Origin: DT-110 sp030148525
GTDB lineage: Bacteria; Bacteroidota; Bacteroidia; Chitinophagales; Saprospiraceae
NCBI GenBank assembly: GCA_965227445.1
Contig: OZ245751.1
Coordinates: forward strand, 1,116,001-1,180,000
Direction: 5' to 3'
DNA: 64,000 bases
Position numbers and translations under genes: made by a program. Shown here in pieces: positions 52,126 to 61,323 of the stretch (positions are counted from its first letter, which is position 1; every line of letters starts with the position of its first letter). The notes under the pieces are model-generated. The model had not been told where the DNA came from and ran no database searches. It was given only the letters and a program-made list of their open reading frames with translations.

Positions 52126-54080
52126 CCCATCTATTCCTCTTCACCATAGGCCCGGTTCAGAGTTTCATTGCACAGGCGCGCAAGACCAGAGATTTATATG
52201 CGGGCAGCCAAATATTATCCAAGCTGATCGAAGCGGGTATCAGTCAGTTTGAAATTGCAGGCGGTAAAGTCATCTTTCCCCATGGTAGTTCCCCATCTAA
52301 GCCTAACCGGTTTCTGGGGTATCTAGATCTGGATCTGGATACTGATAAGTTGAAAGAGATAGGAGAGGATGTGGAAAAGATGGTAAAGCTAAAGTGGCAG
52401 GAAATGGCGGATGATGCCCTCGGAACATTAAGTAAACCGAACGGCTTCGATGAACAGATAATACTGGCACTGGAAACCTTCTGGGTCTTTCACCCAGCTA
52501 AGGGAAAAGACTATCACACAGCCTACCGGGATATTGAGCGCACTTTAGGAGCCATAAAGAATGCGAGGTCTACTTATCAATACCATTATCAGAAGGTAGG
52601 TGATGTTCTCATTTATGGTGAGAAAGGGCGTAAGTGCAGCTTGGACGGGGAGCGAAATGTGAAGTTTTATCGACCATTAGATAAAGAGTGGAAGGGTTTA
52701 CCGCGGACAAGAAGATGGAAGCTTTTCAATGAGGTGGAACAAGAAGTAAAGCTAATCGAAGATAAGGATGATATTGGCATGAAAGTGATTGCCCCTGGAG
52801 AAGGACTTAGTGCAGTGAGTTTTGTTAAGCGACAAAACAAAGAAGAAGACTTCGCACCAACTGCTTTTTTCGCAGCATCTGAATTTATTCATGCAGTTGA
52901 GAATGCGGATCATCCAAAAGCCAAAGAGTTGAGGTCTAAATTCTCAGAGTTTACAAAAACCTTTGGGCGAGATTGGGACGAGCAGTTACTATTCGAAGAA
53001 AATTACAACAACTCATACTTTAAGAATCAGGGGTTAATTCGCTCCTCGGAACCAGCGGATTTCTTAGAAGAACTCAAGAGCATTTACCGTATTTCGAAGG
53101 AGTGCAAAATTGAAAAACCTAATGGCTATTATGCTTTATTCCTCTTTGATGGTGATAATATGGGTAAATGGCTAAGTGGAGCTAATCTTGAAGAAGGTCA
53201 TAATAAGGGAAAAGCGCTCTTTGATTTCCACCAAAACTTAGCTCAATTGCTCGCCGAATTTGCAAATGGTAAAAAGGGGCAGGTGGAGGATAAAGGGGTT
53301 TACCAATATCTCCAGTATCCAAAAGGGCGTACCATCTATGCAGGAGGTGACGATTTTCTTGGATTTGTCAATTTAGAAAGGGTCTTTGATGTGCTTGAAT
53401 GGACTCGGGAGCAGTTTGATCTAAAAATTAATCAACAGATTGGTCATAAAAAGGAAGATTTTACCTTCTCTGGAGGTTTAGTCATCGCCCACTACAAAAC
53501 ACCGCTGCATGTAGTGTTGGACTGGGCACGGAGTACCGAAAAAGCAGCCAAAAAGCACATCCATCCTCATGGGCAACGAAAAGACACCCTTGGAATTTCC
53601 GTCTTGAAAGCTTCTGGGGAAATCACTCAGGCGTTTGTGCCCTGGCAGCTAAAATTTTGGGATAAATCTGGAGAGGAAGTTGCCTCCGAGGCATACTGGT
53701 GTACCCAAGCAATGAAAGAGGTGGTAGAGAGTCTTCGTAAAGATTTTTCGGATAAATGGCTGCGTAACCTAGATGCAGGGTTCCATCTGATGAAAAATCG
53801 GAAGAGTGGCATCTTAGAACTCCAAGTCGGTGCACCGGGCAATGAAATGATACAAGCAGAAATGAGACGCATGCTTAGGCGTGCATGTATAAAAGCAGGA
53901 GATATCGAAGTTGATAAGCTATTGCCCTATCTCCATAGCCTCTTGGGAGAAAGGGCCACTGAAAATTTTGGCAATTTCTCCCGCCTTTTATACATCTGCG
54001 ACTTCATTGAGCGCCATACAAATGGCTTACAAAAAGTCAATTCTTCCACATCTAAAGAAACAGCTAATGCCCGATACTAA
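52122..54080 (+). CDS. cas10: Cas10 (Cmr2), cyclase-competent, no HD domain
   Basis: 652 residues. It begins directly with the Cmr2 palm-like MTHLFLFTIGPVQSFIAQAR; there is no upstream HD nuclease domain. The first palm has FDGDNMG (342-348), the second the intact cyclase motif AGGDD (407-411) followed by HYKTPLHVVLDWA. A Cys at 172 (KCSLDGE) sits where a zinc finger is usual but its partner Cys residues are missing. So this protein should make cyclic oligoadenylate from ATP on target RNA binding but should not cut ssDNA. Overlaps cmr1 by 4 bp and cmr3 by 14 bp. Confidence 0.95.
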   Translation: MTHLFLFTIGPVQSFIAQARKTRDLYAGSQILSKLIEAGISQFEIAGGKVIFPHGSSPSKPNRFLGYLDLDLDTDKLKEIGEDVEKMVKLKWQEMADDALGTLSKPNGFDEQIILALETFWVFHPAKGKDYHTAYRDIERTLGAIKNARSTYQYHYQKVGDVLIYGEKGRKCSLDGERNVKFYRPLDKEWKGLPRTRRWKLFNEVEQEVKLIEDKDDIGMKVIAPGEGLSAVSFVKRQNKEEDFAPTAFFAASEFIHAVENADHPKAKELRSKFSEFTKTFGRDWDEQLLFEENYNNSYFKNQGLIRSSEPADFLEELKSIYRISKECKIEKPNGYYALFLFDGDNMGKWLSGANLEEGHNKGKALFDFHQNLAQLLAEFANGKKGQVEDKGVYQYLQYPKGRTIYAGGDDFLGFVNLERVFDVLEWTREQFDLKINQQIGHKKEDFTFSGGLVIAHYKTPLHVVLDWARSTEKAAKKHIHPHGQRKDTLGISVLKASGEITQAFVPWQLKFWDKSGEEVASEAYWCTQAMKEVVESLRKDFSDKWLRNLDAGFHLMKNRKSGILELQVGAPGNEMIQAEMRRMLRRACIKAGDIEVDKLLPYLHSLLGERATENFGNFSRLLYICDFIERHTNGLQKVNSSTSKETANARY

Positions 54081-55152
54081 GACCATACAATTAAATGCAC
54101 TAGATACCCTGTTCTTTAAGGATGGCAAGCCTTTCTCCATGGGAGAAGAAACCTGGGCAGATGGCATTTTCCCGCCGCCACCGAGTGTGATTTATGGGGC
54201 CTTACGGACAGCATTGATGAGTAGTAGGACAGGGAAAGAGCGACTAGAAAATTTGATAAACAAAACGGAAAATTTATCCATCCACCAAATTTCCTTTATC
54301 CTTGAAGGTCAAGATGAATACTACCCCTTGCCATTTGATACAGTAAGTTACAAAGATGAAGAGCCGGAGAGCGAGGATTATTCTGTGTTCCCTCTGCCTA
54401 TCCAGGCTTCAGGACCATTATCGAGCGGAAGTAATTATTCCGTCTTTCCTGTTTATAATATAAATGATGACCGTACCGTAGAAAATATCAAAGAAGGATT
54501 GATTAGTCGGTCTAATTTGATTAAGTATCTGAAAGGAAAGCAGGGTAATTTCAAATGTAAAAAGTGGTCTGATTTCCTCGTAGAAGAGCCTAAAGTGGGC
54601 ATTAAACGTGACCGTAGCACCAAGACAACAAGTACCGATGATGGAGGGCTTTATCGAGTTGGCATGAAGCGACTTAAAGATAAAGCTTTGTTTCAGGTAA
54701 CTTTCAGTTGCGATGGTGTGCCGGACATCTCTGATATTGGAGGCCCAATTCGCTTAGGCGCTGAGGGTAAGTCAGTAGATGCATATTTCTCGGAAAATAC
54801 ATACCCCTTTAAGGCATCACTGAAAACTCAAAAAATCAGGGTATATCTTGCTACGGACGGGGTGTTTCAGAACGGAATTCCTAATTTATCACGTTTGGGT
54901 ATTCCTGCCACATTGGAAGGCATGGCTACTGGTAAACCCTATATGCTGGGAGGTTTTGACATGGTAAAAAGAAGCCCTAAGCCAATGCTAAAGGTCGCTC
55001 CAGCCGGTAGCGTGTTTTACTTTACGACAGAAGAGCCAGTTGAATTGAGTCTGTTCCAAGGAGTTGCACTATCCGATAATGTAAACAATACGGACTATGC
55101 AAAGCAAGGATTCGGCATTGCTTTTATGGGAACCTGGGAAACTCAAAATTGA
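54067..55152 (+). CDS. cmr3: Type III-B RAMP protein Cmr3
   Basis: 361 residues from the ATG at 54067, which overlaps the cas10 end; an upstream in-frame extension inside cas10 is not Cmr3-like. The start MPDTKTIQLNALDTLFFKDG and GKPFSMG, PPPPSVIYGALRTAL are characteristic. Cmr3 (Cas5-like) pairs with Cas10 and binds the crRNA 5' handle. Its gene ends 8 bp before the CARF gene. Confidence 0.92.
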   Translation: MPDTKTIQLNALDTLFFKDGKPFSMGEETWADGIFPPPPSVIYGALRTALMSSRTGKERLENLINKTENLSIHQISFILEGQDEYYPLPFDTVSYKDEEPESEDYSVFPLPIQASGPLSSGSNYSVFPVYNINDDRTVENIKEGLISRSNLIKYLKGKQGNFKCKKWSDFLVEEPKVGIKRDRSTKTTSTDDGGLYRVGMKRLKDKALFQVTFSCDGVPDISDIGGPIRLGAEGKSVDAYFSENTYPFKASLKTQKIRVYLATDGVFQNGIPNLSRLGIPATLEGMATGKPYMLGGFDMVKRSPKPMLKVAPAGSVFYFTTEEPVELSLFQGVALSDNVNNTDYAKQGFGIAFMGTWETQN

Positions 55153-55160
55153 CCAGTGCT

Positions 55161-56828
55161 ATGTCTAAATACTTAATTATAACAACTGTAGGGACATCAA
55201 TTTTCACCAACTTCAATAAGAAAGAAGTAAAGCAAGCTTTTGATAATGTCCAACATGAAAGAAAATATAAAGACGGGGTGCGTTTGGATGATTTAGAAAA
55301 CGACGACGCCCAGTCTTATGATGAAGATATTTATGAAGCTTTAGAAAAAAAGATTGAAAAATATTGGTTAAAGGACTGTTCCAAGCAAAATGGGAAATGG
55401 AAATACATCGAGAACAGTGGAAGTGCCAACCTTCATGCCTCCGCCGAAATCACCAGTATCCTTAAGATTGCGGAGAAGATAAAGAAAAAAGACAAAGACG
55501 CGACAATAGAGGTGAAGCTGCTGACCACAGATACTGCACTTTCAGTTAGTGCAGCTAACTTGATTTGCAAATATCCATTTAATAAGTTTGGTGTAACCAT
55601 ACAAGATTTTGACCCTCGAAAGGACTACATTCCTTCTTTGGGAGTATATCCGGCAGAGGGGCAAAATGATAGTCAATATTATGACGAAGGCCTACAACAG
55701 TTAGTGGAAAGATTCATCGGGGATAAGGGCGTGATCAAGCAAGCCAAGAAGGGGAAAATAAAGAGAAAGCCGGCCCTCAACTTTTCCGGAGGCTATAAAG
55801 CTATTATTCCGATTTTAACCATCATTGCTCAGTTGGAGGATATCCCCATGTATTACATTTATGAGGATAGTGATTATCTGATGGAAGTGGGAAATCTACC
55901 AGTGAATTTTGATTGGCTGGCAATTGAAGCTCTAAAACCTTTGTTGAAAAATTATATACTAAAGGAGAAGTTGAACGTATTAGCTCCCTTGTTATCACAA
56001 GAAATCATTCAGTTTAAGGGTGGGATGTACCAACCCAAAGAAGGCGAATCCCAAAAAAATCCAGTTTTAGAAGAATCTCCCTTCATTGTTCACCGGATAA
56101 TACATGGATTGTTGTCATACAAACTTTTACGCTTAAACAAGGAACAGGGGTTTGAAATCACACCATTGGGGAAGATTATTTGCAAAGTCAATACGGGTGA
56201 TGAAAAAGGTCTAATAATGGAGCATTTGCTCTTTAGGTATTTCTACCCGAATGAAAGGGAGGGGGGCTTAAGAAGTTATCAAACAACGACTTATCCAACT
56301 GAATTGCCTTTTGGTTACAAGGTTACAGATGCTAATAAATCTTTAATCGAAATAGTTGATAGTAAACCTAAAGGTCAGGATTACTCCGTCCGGGAAATAG
56401 GTGATATAGATATCCCCCTAAAAAAAGCTCATACGTTTGTTTGGGCAGAGTCCAAAGCATATAGTACTGCTTGTGATTACCACAATAAAATTAAGGAAGA
56501 TGAAGATTATTACTTTCAATTGAAAGCTCGCGCTGTATCGCTTAAAAAGTATTTTGACACGGTAGAGTTGCTGTTTATTGTCTTTCGCTTCGTTTTTAAG
56601 GATATTAATGATAATCATTTCTTGGATAGTAAGCATTTCAAAACAGGATTAAAAAGATTTGAAGAATTGAATGAAGATGAGGACTTAAAAAGTTTTGCTT
56701 CCTTTCGCTGTATAGGCATCACGATTCCAATTGATTTTGATAAAGACAGAATCGACTTCACTTCTTTTTACAATGGGAATTTCAATAGTTGGGTTTTTGA
56801 GGAGCTAAAAACTGCAAACCATGCCTAG
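55161..56828 (+). CDS. CARF effector with wHTH and PD-(D/E)XK-like nuclease domain
   Basis: 555 residues from the ATG at 55161 (a TTG 12 bp upstream is in frame). The N-terminal CARF domain (about 1-245) has ITTVGTSIFTNF and the ligand-loop NFSGGYKAIIPIL (207-219), of the APE2256/TIGR02619-like group. A winged-helix-like linker (about 305-345, IHGLLSYKLLRL and ITPLGKII) precedes a C-terminal domain with E354, D415/D417 (GDIDIP) and FVWAESK (E430, K432): a PD-(D/E)XK pattern. It would be a cyclic-oligoadenylate-activated nuclease. Compare Card1/Can2, which use DUF1887; this one looks different. It lies inside the cmr operon between cmr3 and the YhcG-like gene. Confidence 0.82.
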   Translation: MSKYLIITTVGTSIFTNFNKKEVKQAFDNVQHERKYKDGVRLDDLENDDAQSYDEDIYEALEKKIEKYWLKDCSKQNGKWKYIENSGSANLHASAEITSILKIAEKIKKKDKDATIEVKLLTTDTALSVSAANLICKYPFNKFGVTIQDFDPRKDYIPSLGVYPAEGQNDSQYYDEGLQQLVERFIGDKGVIKQAKKGKIKRKPALNFSGGYKAIIPILTIIAQLEDIPMYYIYEDSDYLMEVGNLPVNFDWLAIEALKPLLKNYILKEKLNVLAPLLSQEIIQFKGGMYQPKEGESQKNPVLEESPFIVHRIIHGLLSYKLLRLNKEQGFEITPLGKIICKVNTGDEKGLIMEHLLFRYFYPNEREGGLRSYQTTTYPTELPFGYKVTDANKSLIEIVDSKPKGQDYSVREIGDIDIPLKKAHTFVWAESKAYSTACDYHNKIKEDEDYYFQLKARAVSLKKYFDTVELLFIVFRFVFKDINDNHFLDSKHFKTGLKRFEELNEDEDLKSFASFRCIGITIPIDFDKDRIDFTSFYNGNFNSWVFEELKTANHA

Positions 56829-57822
56829 CTTCTCCCAAGAAATCACCGAAATTATACCACGGGCCCGCCATAAGGCTGACCGTGTGGTCAACTCTATCGT
56901 GGTGGAAGCCTACTGGGAAGTTGGACGGCGTATTGTGGAAGAGGAGCAGGAGGGGCTGCACCGAGTGGAGTATGGCACCAACTTGCTCAAACATCTGTCA
57001 ACCGAGCTGACAAGGGACTTAGGGAAAGGGGTTGCCCCTTCCAACCTGTCTAACATGAGGAAGTTCAATGTCTGCTTCCCAAATTTTGACGCAGTGCGTC
57101 AAGAATTATCCTGGACTCATTATCGCTCCCTTCTACGTGTGGAAAATCTCAAAGCTCGACAATTTTACATACAAGAAGCTATTGCCATTGACTGGTGTAC
57201 TAGGGCACTCGGCCGGAAAATTAACTCCCTGTATTACGAACGACTGCTTTCCTCCAATGACCTGAGGGCAGTGGCTGCTGAGATGAAAGATAATACCATT
57301 GATCGTCAAGCCGAAGATGTATTGAAAGACCCTTGCATCATGGAATTCATGCAATTAAAAGAAAACCAGAAATACCTGGAGTCAGAACTAGAGGAAGCTC
57401 TAATTGACAAATTACAGGAATTCTTGCTGGAATTAGGAAAGGGCTTTGCCTTTGTGGCCCGGCGAAAGAGCATTTCCACAGAGACGAAGCATTTTCGAAT
57501 CGACTTAGTCTTCTACAACTACTTGCTTAAATGTTTTGTGCTGATTGGCCTGAAGATCAAAGAGTTGACCCACGAAGACATCGGGCAGATGGATATGTAT
57601 GTGCGCTTATACGAGGACCAATATAAAGCAGTAGACGACAACCCGACTATCGGACTAATCCTCTGCACTTATAATGATCATACAGTAGCTCGGTATTCCG
57701 TCTTAAACGAAAGCAAGCAATTGTTTGCATCCAGATACAAGTTGTACCTGCCTTCTGAAGAAGAACTGCGACAGGAACTGGAGCGCGAACGCCAGATTAT
57801 TCAACAACAAAAACTCAAATAG
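56821..57822 (+). CDS. YhcG/DUF1016-like protein with altered nuclease site
   Basis: 333 residues. The N-terminal helical DUF1016_N part (AYWEVGRRIVEEEQEGLHR, GKGVAPSNLSNMRKF) and the C-terminal PD-(D/E)XK part (RIDLVFYNYLLKCFVLIGLK, D228 and K245) match YhcG nucleases. The acidic residue normally two before the Lys (DLK/ELK) is Gly243, so metal binding is doubtful. YhcG proteins are orphan or restriction-linked. Here the gene overlaps the CARF gene by 8 bp and stops 1 bp before the cmr4 start, so it is in the middle of the cmr operon and probably works with it, or entered as cargo. Confidence 0.88.
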   Translation: MPSFSQEITEIIPRARHKADRVVNSIVVEAYWEVGRRIVEEEQEGLHRVEYGTNLLKHLSTELTRDLGKGVAPSNLSNMRKFNVCFPNFDAVRQELSWTHYRSLLRVENLKARQFYIQEAIAIDWCTRALGRKINSLYYERLLSSNDLRAVAAEMKDNTIDRQAEDVLKDPCIMEFMQLKENQKYLESELEEALIDKLQEFLLELGKGFAFVARRKSISTETKHFRIDLVFYNYLLKCFVLIGLKIKELTHEDIGQMDMYVRLYEDQYKAVDDNPTIGLILCTYNDHTVARYSVLNESKQLFASRYKLYLPSEEELRQELERERQIIQQQKLK

Positions 57823-57823
57823 C

Positions 57824-58900
57824 ATGTACAAAAAAGTTAGGCCCCTATTTATATATACTGAAACGCCTTTGCATGCAGGTAGTGGAAGCGATCTGGGCAT
57901 AGTAGACCTCCCCATTCAACGCGAGCGGCATACCTCATTTCCCAAGATTGAAAGCTCTAGTTTAAAAGGGGCATTGCGAGAGGATTTTGAGTCGAATGAC
58001 CAAACTACATTTAAGGCTCCAGACGGTAAGGATTATCTGATAAAACAGGGATTTAGGAGCAAATCAAAGGGAGTGGCTATTAGGCAACCGCTCACTTTGG
58101 CTTTTGGACCGGAAGGTGACGATTCCAGCAGTGCCCACGCCGGTGCTTTGGGTTTCACCGATGCCCGAATTTTATTATTTCCTGTGAAAAGTATGAAAGG
58201 TGTGTTTGCCTGGATAACCTGCCCGGCTGTCCTACGCCGTTTTGAGCGGGATATGCATCTGGTAACAGGTTTGACGGATTTTAAGATTGATGGAATACCT
58301 GACAATTCAGCCCTTTCCAGTGACCAGGGTAACTTCGCTTACTGGTTTGAGGGCTGTTCTGTACAAGTGCCAGGGGCAGATGCGGTCATCCTAGAAGAGT
58401 ACACTTTTTCGCTCTCCACAGGGGATAAAAATAGAGTCAATGTGAAAGCGCCCAAGGATGGTACCGAAAAAGCTATGGGGGAATATCTGAAGGATATCTT
58501 GGGCTTTGAAGATGCCTATCTCAATGAAAAGTTGGAACAGGATATCCTGATTATCAGTGACGATGATTTTCGGGATTTCGTTGAAATGTCAACGGAAGTC
58601 ATAACCCGAACCAGGATAGACAATGAAACCGGAACCGTGCAAAAAGGCGGACTTTTTACGGAAGAATATCTGCCCTCCGATAGCTTAATGTATAGCCTGG
58701 TGATGAGTGCACCGATCTTTCAAAAAGAGGATAAACTCAAGGATTGCTTATTGAAAAGTGCTGATGATGTGATGAGCTACTTTACGCAAGGACTAAATGA
58801 CAAAGTCATTCAATTGGGAGCCAATGCTACCCTCGGCAAAGGACTATTGCGAACCAAGTTATTAAACGGACAAAAAATAGAAAGCGATGAGCAACAATAA
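57824..58900 (+). CDS. cmr4: Type III-B RAMP protein Cmr4
   Basis: 358 residues from the ATG at 57824 (MYKKVRPLFIYTETPLHAGS). GIVDLPIQRERH (about 25-36) carries the Asp28 expected to cut target RNA, and SSSLKGALRED is the RAMP loop. The late GANATLGKGLLRTKLL matches the Cmr4 C-terminus. Cmr4 forms the backbone of the complex and cuts target RNA at 6-nt steps. It overlaps cmr5 by 14 bp. Confidence 0.94.
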   Translation: MYKKVRPLFIYTETPLHAGSGSDLGIVDLPIQRERHTSFPKIESSSLKGALREDFESNDQTTFKAPDGKDYLIKQGFRSKSKGVAIRQPLTLAFGPEGDDSSSAHAGALGFTDARILLFPVKSMKGVFAWITCPAVLRRFERDMHLVTGLTDFKIDGIPDNSALSSDQGNFAYWFEGCSVQVPGADAVILEEYTFSLSTGDKNRVNVKAPKDGTEKAMGEYLKDILGFEDAYLNEKLEQDILIISDDDFRDFVEMSTEVITRTRIDNETGTVQKGGLFTEEYLPSDSLMYSLVMSAPIFQKEDKLKDCLLKSADDVMSYFTQGLNDKVIQLGANATLGKGLLRTKLLNGQKIESDEQQ

Positions 58901-59312
58901 TCTTAGGCGATTGGAAGGAGGACGGGCTGCTTATGCTTTCAAGTGCGCCCAAGAAGGTAGTGAAATTAAAGAAAGCTTGGCATATAAATCATATGTCAAA
59001 AAGCTCCCCATGCTCATAAAGACTAATGGTTTGGGTGCAACCTATGCATTTGTACTTTCCAAAAAAGATGACACCAAAAGTAAGAAAGGCTATGCCTACA
59101 AACTTATTTATGACCAAACTCAGGAGTGGCTAAAATCAGAGTCCAAGAAATTCCTGTTGCGTGGAAAAGAAGATAAGGATTTCGTTAAAATACTTACGGA
59201 GCTGAAAAGCTATGAATATCGGGCAGTGACCGTGGAGGTTTTGGCATTTTTAAACTGGTTGCGTCGATTTGCTGAGGGGGTAATTGAAGGGGATGAAACT
59301 TCAGAAGAATAA
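58887..59312 (+). CDS. cmr5: Type III-B small subunit Cmr5
   Basis: 141 residues, all-helical. The pattern GGRAAYAFKCAQE, YKSYVKKLPMLIKTNGLGAT with YAFVLSKK, and VTVEVLAFLNWLRRFAEG is the Cmr5 family pattern. It forms the minor filament that stabilises target RNA on Cmr4. The acidic tail and 11-bp gap to cmr6 are normal. Confidence 0.93.
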   Translation: MSNNNLRRLEGGRAAYAFKCAQEGSEIKESLAYKSYVKKLPMLIKTNGLGATYAFVLSKKDDTKSKKGYAYKLIYDQTQEWLKSESKKFLLRGKEDKDFVKILTELKSYEYRAVTVEVLAFLNWLRRFAEGVIEGDETSEE

Positions 59313-59323
59313 AACAGTAAGAA

Positions 59324-60763
59324 ATGAAAAAGGGTACTTTAATTATAGAACAAAGGGAAGGTAAATGGGGGGCGTGGGTGAAACGAGCAGATGGACAGGA
59401 AATTCCCTTACATGATTTTAGAAATCCAGAAGCTTTCCAAGATAACAATGGCCAGTCCTGCTTGTATTTAAAGAGAAAAAGTCAAATAGTAGTAAAGTTA
59501 ACAAACAAAGAAATCTATAATAATTCTGATTTTTCCAAACAGGATAAACCAGATAAAAAGAAAGCAAAAAAGCTATCTTTCGATCAGACTTTAAGGAACC
59601 AGCAAAAAGAAAACCCGGCACTGGATATTCCCGAACCTGAACTCACCACCGTACCCAATTGCCCGGAAAGAAAAAAACTACGTGGGAAAAACCTTTATGA
59701 CCTGAACAGGGAAGCTCTTCGGCTTCCGGAAGATACTGCAAATACCTTGCAAAAGCTAAGGCAAGATAAGAAGGAAAACATTGACAACTTTGACTTGGCT
59801 TTAAATAAGGCGGTTCATTTTTTCAAAATCAACACACGAAAAAAGAATAGCATTGAATACAATCATGTCGATAATGGAGAAGCCGAACCCTTTCTCTTTC
59901 GTTCTTCTTTTGATGACAAAAGCGGAGGCAAGTACAACAAAGAAGTTCGACATTTCCAAGTTGATTTCTCATTCAATACCTCATCTGCAGAAGCGGCAAT
60001 TAAAAGCCTAAATCAGCGACAGCACCATATCTTGGATGAACATAAACAACAAGGTTGGTGTACTAACAAATCCTACTTTTCGATCGACAATCGTTTGGTG
60101 GCGGGTTTAGGCCGCGCATCCGTTTTTGAAACCTCAATGACATTACATCACGTTTACGGCATCCCGTATCTGACTGGCAGTTCCATTAAAGGTTTGGTTC
60201 GCTCTTGGATCATCATGAATTGCTTCCTGCCGGATGAAAAGGATAGAGAAGAAGGTGAACGCGGGAGAACAGCAGAAAAGAAGGCCATGAAGAACCTTCT
60301 ATTTGCACAAATCTTTGGTACAGATACCAATGGGGCAGATAAAAAAGCACAACAAGGCAAGGTAATCTTCTTGGATGCTTATCCTCAAACACCTCCGGTA
60401 ATTGAAGCAGATGTAATGAATGTACATTACCCTAAATACTACAGTGGGAAGAGTGGGCCAGTTGACTATGACAGTCCCATTCCTATTCCATTCCTTACTG
60501 TAGGAAAGTGTGATGTTACTAATGATCCGCTAAGATTCGGTTTTTTTTTAATGTCAAAGGAAGAAACAAAGTTGAACCATATCAATAATATTAAACAAAC
60601 CGACATTAGTAAACTCTGTCAGAAAGATGGGCAGTGGTATGATGGGCTCAATGAAAATAGCACCGTTTTAGAGATAGTGAATTACTGGCTCCGCTCCGCC
60701 CTCACCCACCACGGCATAGGCGCCAAAACCGCCGTCGGCTACGGCTATTTCAAGCAAGAATGA
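59324..60763 (+). CDS. cmr6: Type III-B RAMP protein Cmr6, with N-terminal extension
   Basis: 479 residues, longer than usual. The last ~270 residues are Cmr6: RLVAGLGRASVFETSMTLHH, GIPYLTGSSIKGLVRSW, DYDSPIPIPFLTVGK and a final HHGIGAKTAVGYGYF, the RAMP Gly-rich loop. About the first 150 residues (MKKGTLIIEQREGKWGAWVK and a Lys-rich segment) are an extra part starting with a small beta-rich OB/cold-shock-like unit. It would cap the Cmr complex near the crRNA 3' end; the extension might touch RNA (inference). Confidence 0.9.
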   Translation: MKKGTLIIEQREGKWGAWVKRADGQEIPLHDFRNPEAFQDNNGQSCLYLKRKSQIVVKLTNKEIYNNSDFSKQDKPDKKKAKKLSFDQTLRNQQKENPALDIPEPELTTVPNCPERKKLRGKNLYDLNREALRLPEDTANTLQKLRQDKKENIDNFDLALNKAVHFFKINTRKKNSIEYNHVDNGEAEPFLFRSSFDDKSGGKYNKEVRHFQVDFSFNTSSAEAAIKSLNQRQHHILDEHKQQGWCTNKSYFSIDNRLVAGLGRASVFETSMTLHHVYGIPYLTGSSIKGLVRSWIIMNCFLPDEKDREEGERGRTAEKKAMKNLLFAQIFGTDTNGADKKAQQGKVIFLDAYPQTPPVIEADVMNVHYPKYYSGKSGPVDYDSPIPIPFLTVGKCDVTNDPLRFGFFLMSKEETKLNHINNIKQTDISKLCQKDGQWYDGLNENSTVLEIVNYWLRSALTHHGIGAKTAVGYGYFKQE

Positions 60764-60769
60764 ACACTC

Positions 60770-61249
60770 ATGCTCCAACAGGCCTTTGACCTCCTACTCG
60801 AAACAGCCGACGAGAACCTATTGCGCGAAGCCTTGCAGCGCACCCAGGAAATACTGACCGACGAGCAGCGCTTCTATATTCTGCATGGAATAAAAGCACG
60901 TAAAAACTGTGAGACTACATCCATTCCGGAACTGTTGCAGCACCTGGAAACGTTCGTTCAGCGATCACATAAGGGCTTTTTTTACCGGGTATTCGATATG
61001 GGAGGCGATAATTACGATTGGGTGCCACCACACACCGAAGCTTGGTTCTTCGAGCTGGGATTGTGGCTGGACAAAGCCTGCGAATTAGCACAAGTACAGG
61101 ATGAAAAGAATGCCCGCACCATTTTTGAAGCATGTATGCCCCTAATCCCGGATATGGCGGAAATCGTTTTCGCCCATGAGCTCGGTGACTGGATGATTTA
61201 TACTCAATACGATTATAAAGCGGTATATGAGACGCTGAAAAGTAAATAA
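60770..61249 (+). CDS. Unrecognised protein in the cmr operon
   Basis: 159 residues, predicted largely helical, acidic, no signal peptide or membrane span, no known motif. It starts 6 bp after the cmr6 stop, so it is co-translated with the complex genes, and 74 bp before the CARF-HEPN gene. Features: LLLETADENLLREALQRTQE helices, a Trp/Tyr-rich middle (DMGGDNYDWVPPHTEAWFFE) and AEIVFAHELGDWMIY. It could be an accessory of Cmr, an inhibitor or a regulator of the downstream effector; nothing in the sequence decides. Confidence 0.85.
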   Translation: MLQQAFDLLLETADENLLREALQRTQEILTDEQRFYILHGIKARKNCETTSIPELLQHLETFVQRSHKGFFYRVFDMGGDNYDWVPPHTEAWFFELGLWLDKACELAQVQDEKNARTIFEACMPLIPDMAEIVFAHELGDWMIYTQYDYKAVYETLKSK

Positions 61250-61323
61250 TTCTTGCTCACCCTGTCCAACAATGCCTAGCGGATGCGAATTCCGTTTGTA
61301 AAACCTTTCACAAGTCATAGATC

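Noticed and set aside
53911..54066. Longer N-terminus for Cmr3
   Set aside because: The extra 52 codons lie within cas10 and do not look like Cmr3; the ATG at 54067 gives the family start.
57725..57823. Longer N-terminus for Cmr4
   Set aside because: The extra 33 codons overlap the YhcG-like gene; the ATG right after its stop gives the normal Cmr4 start.
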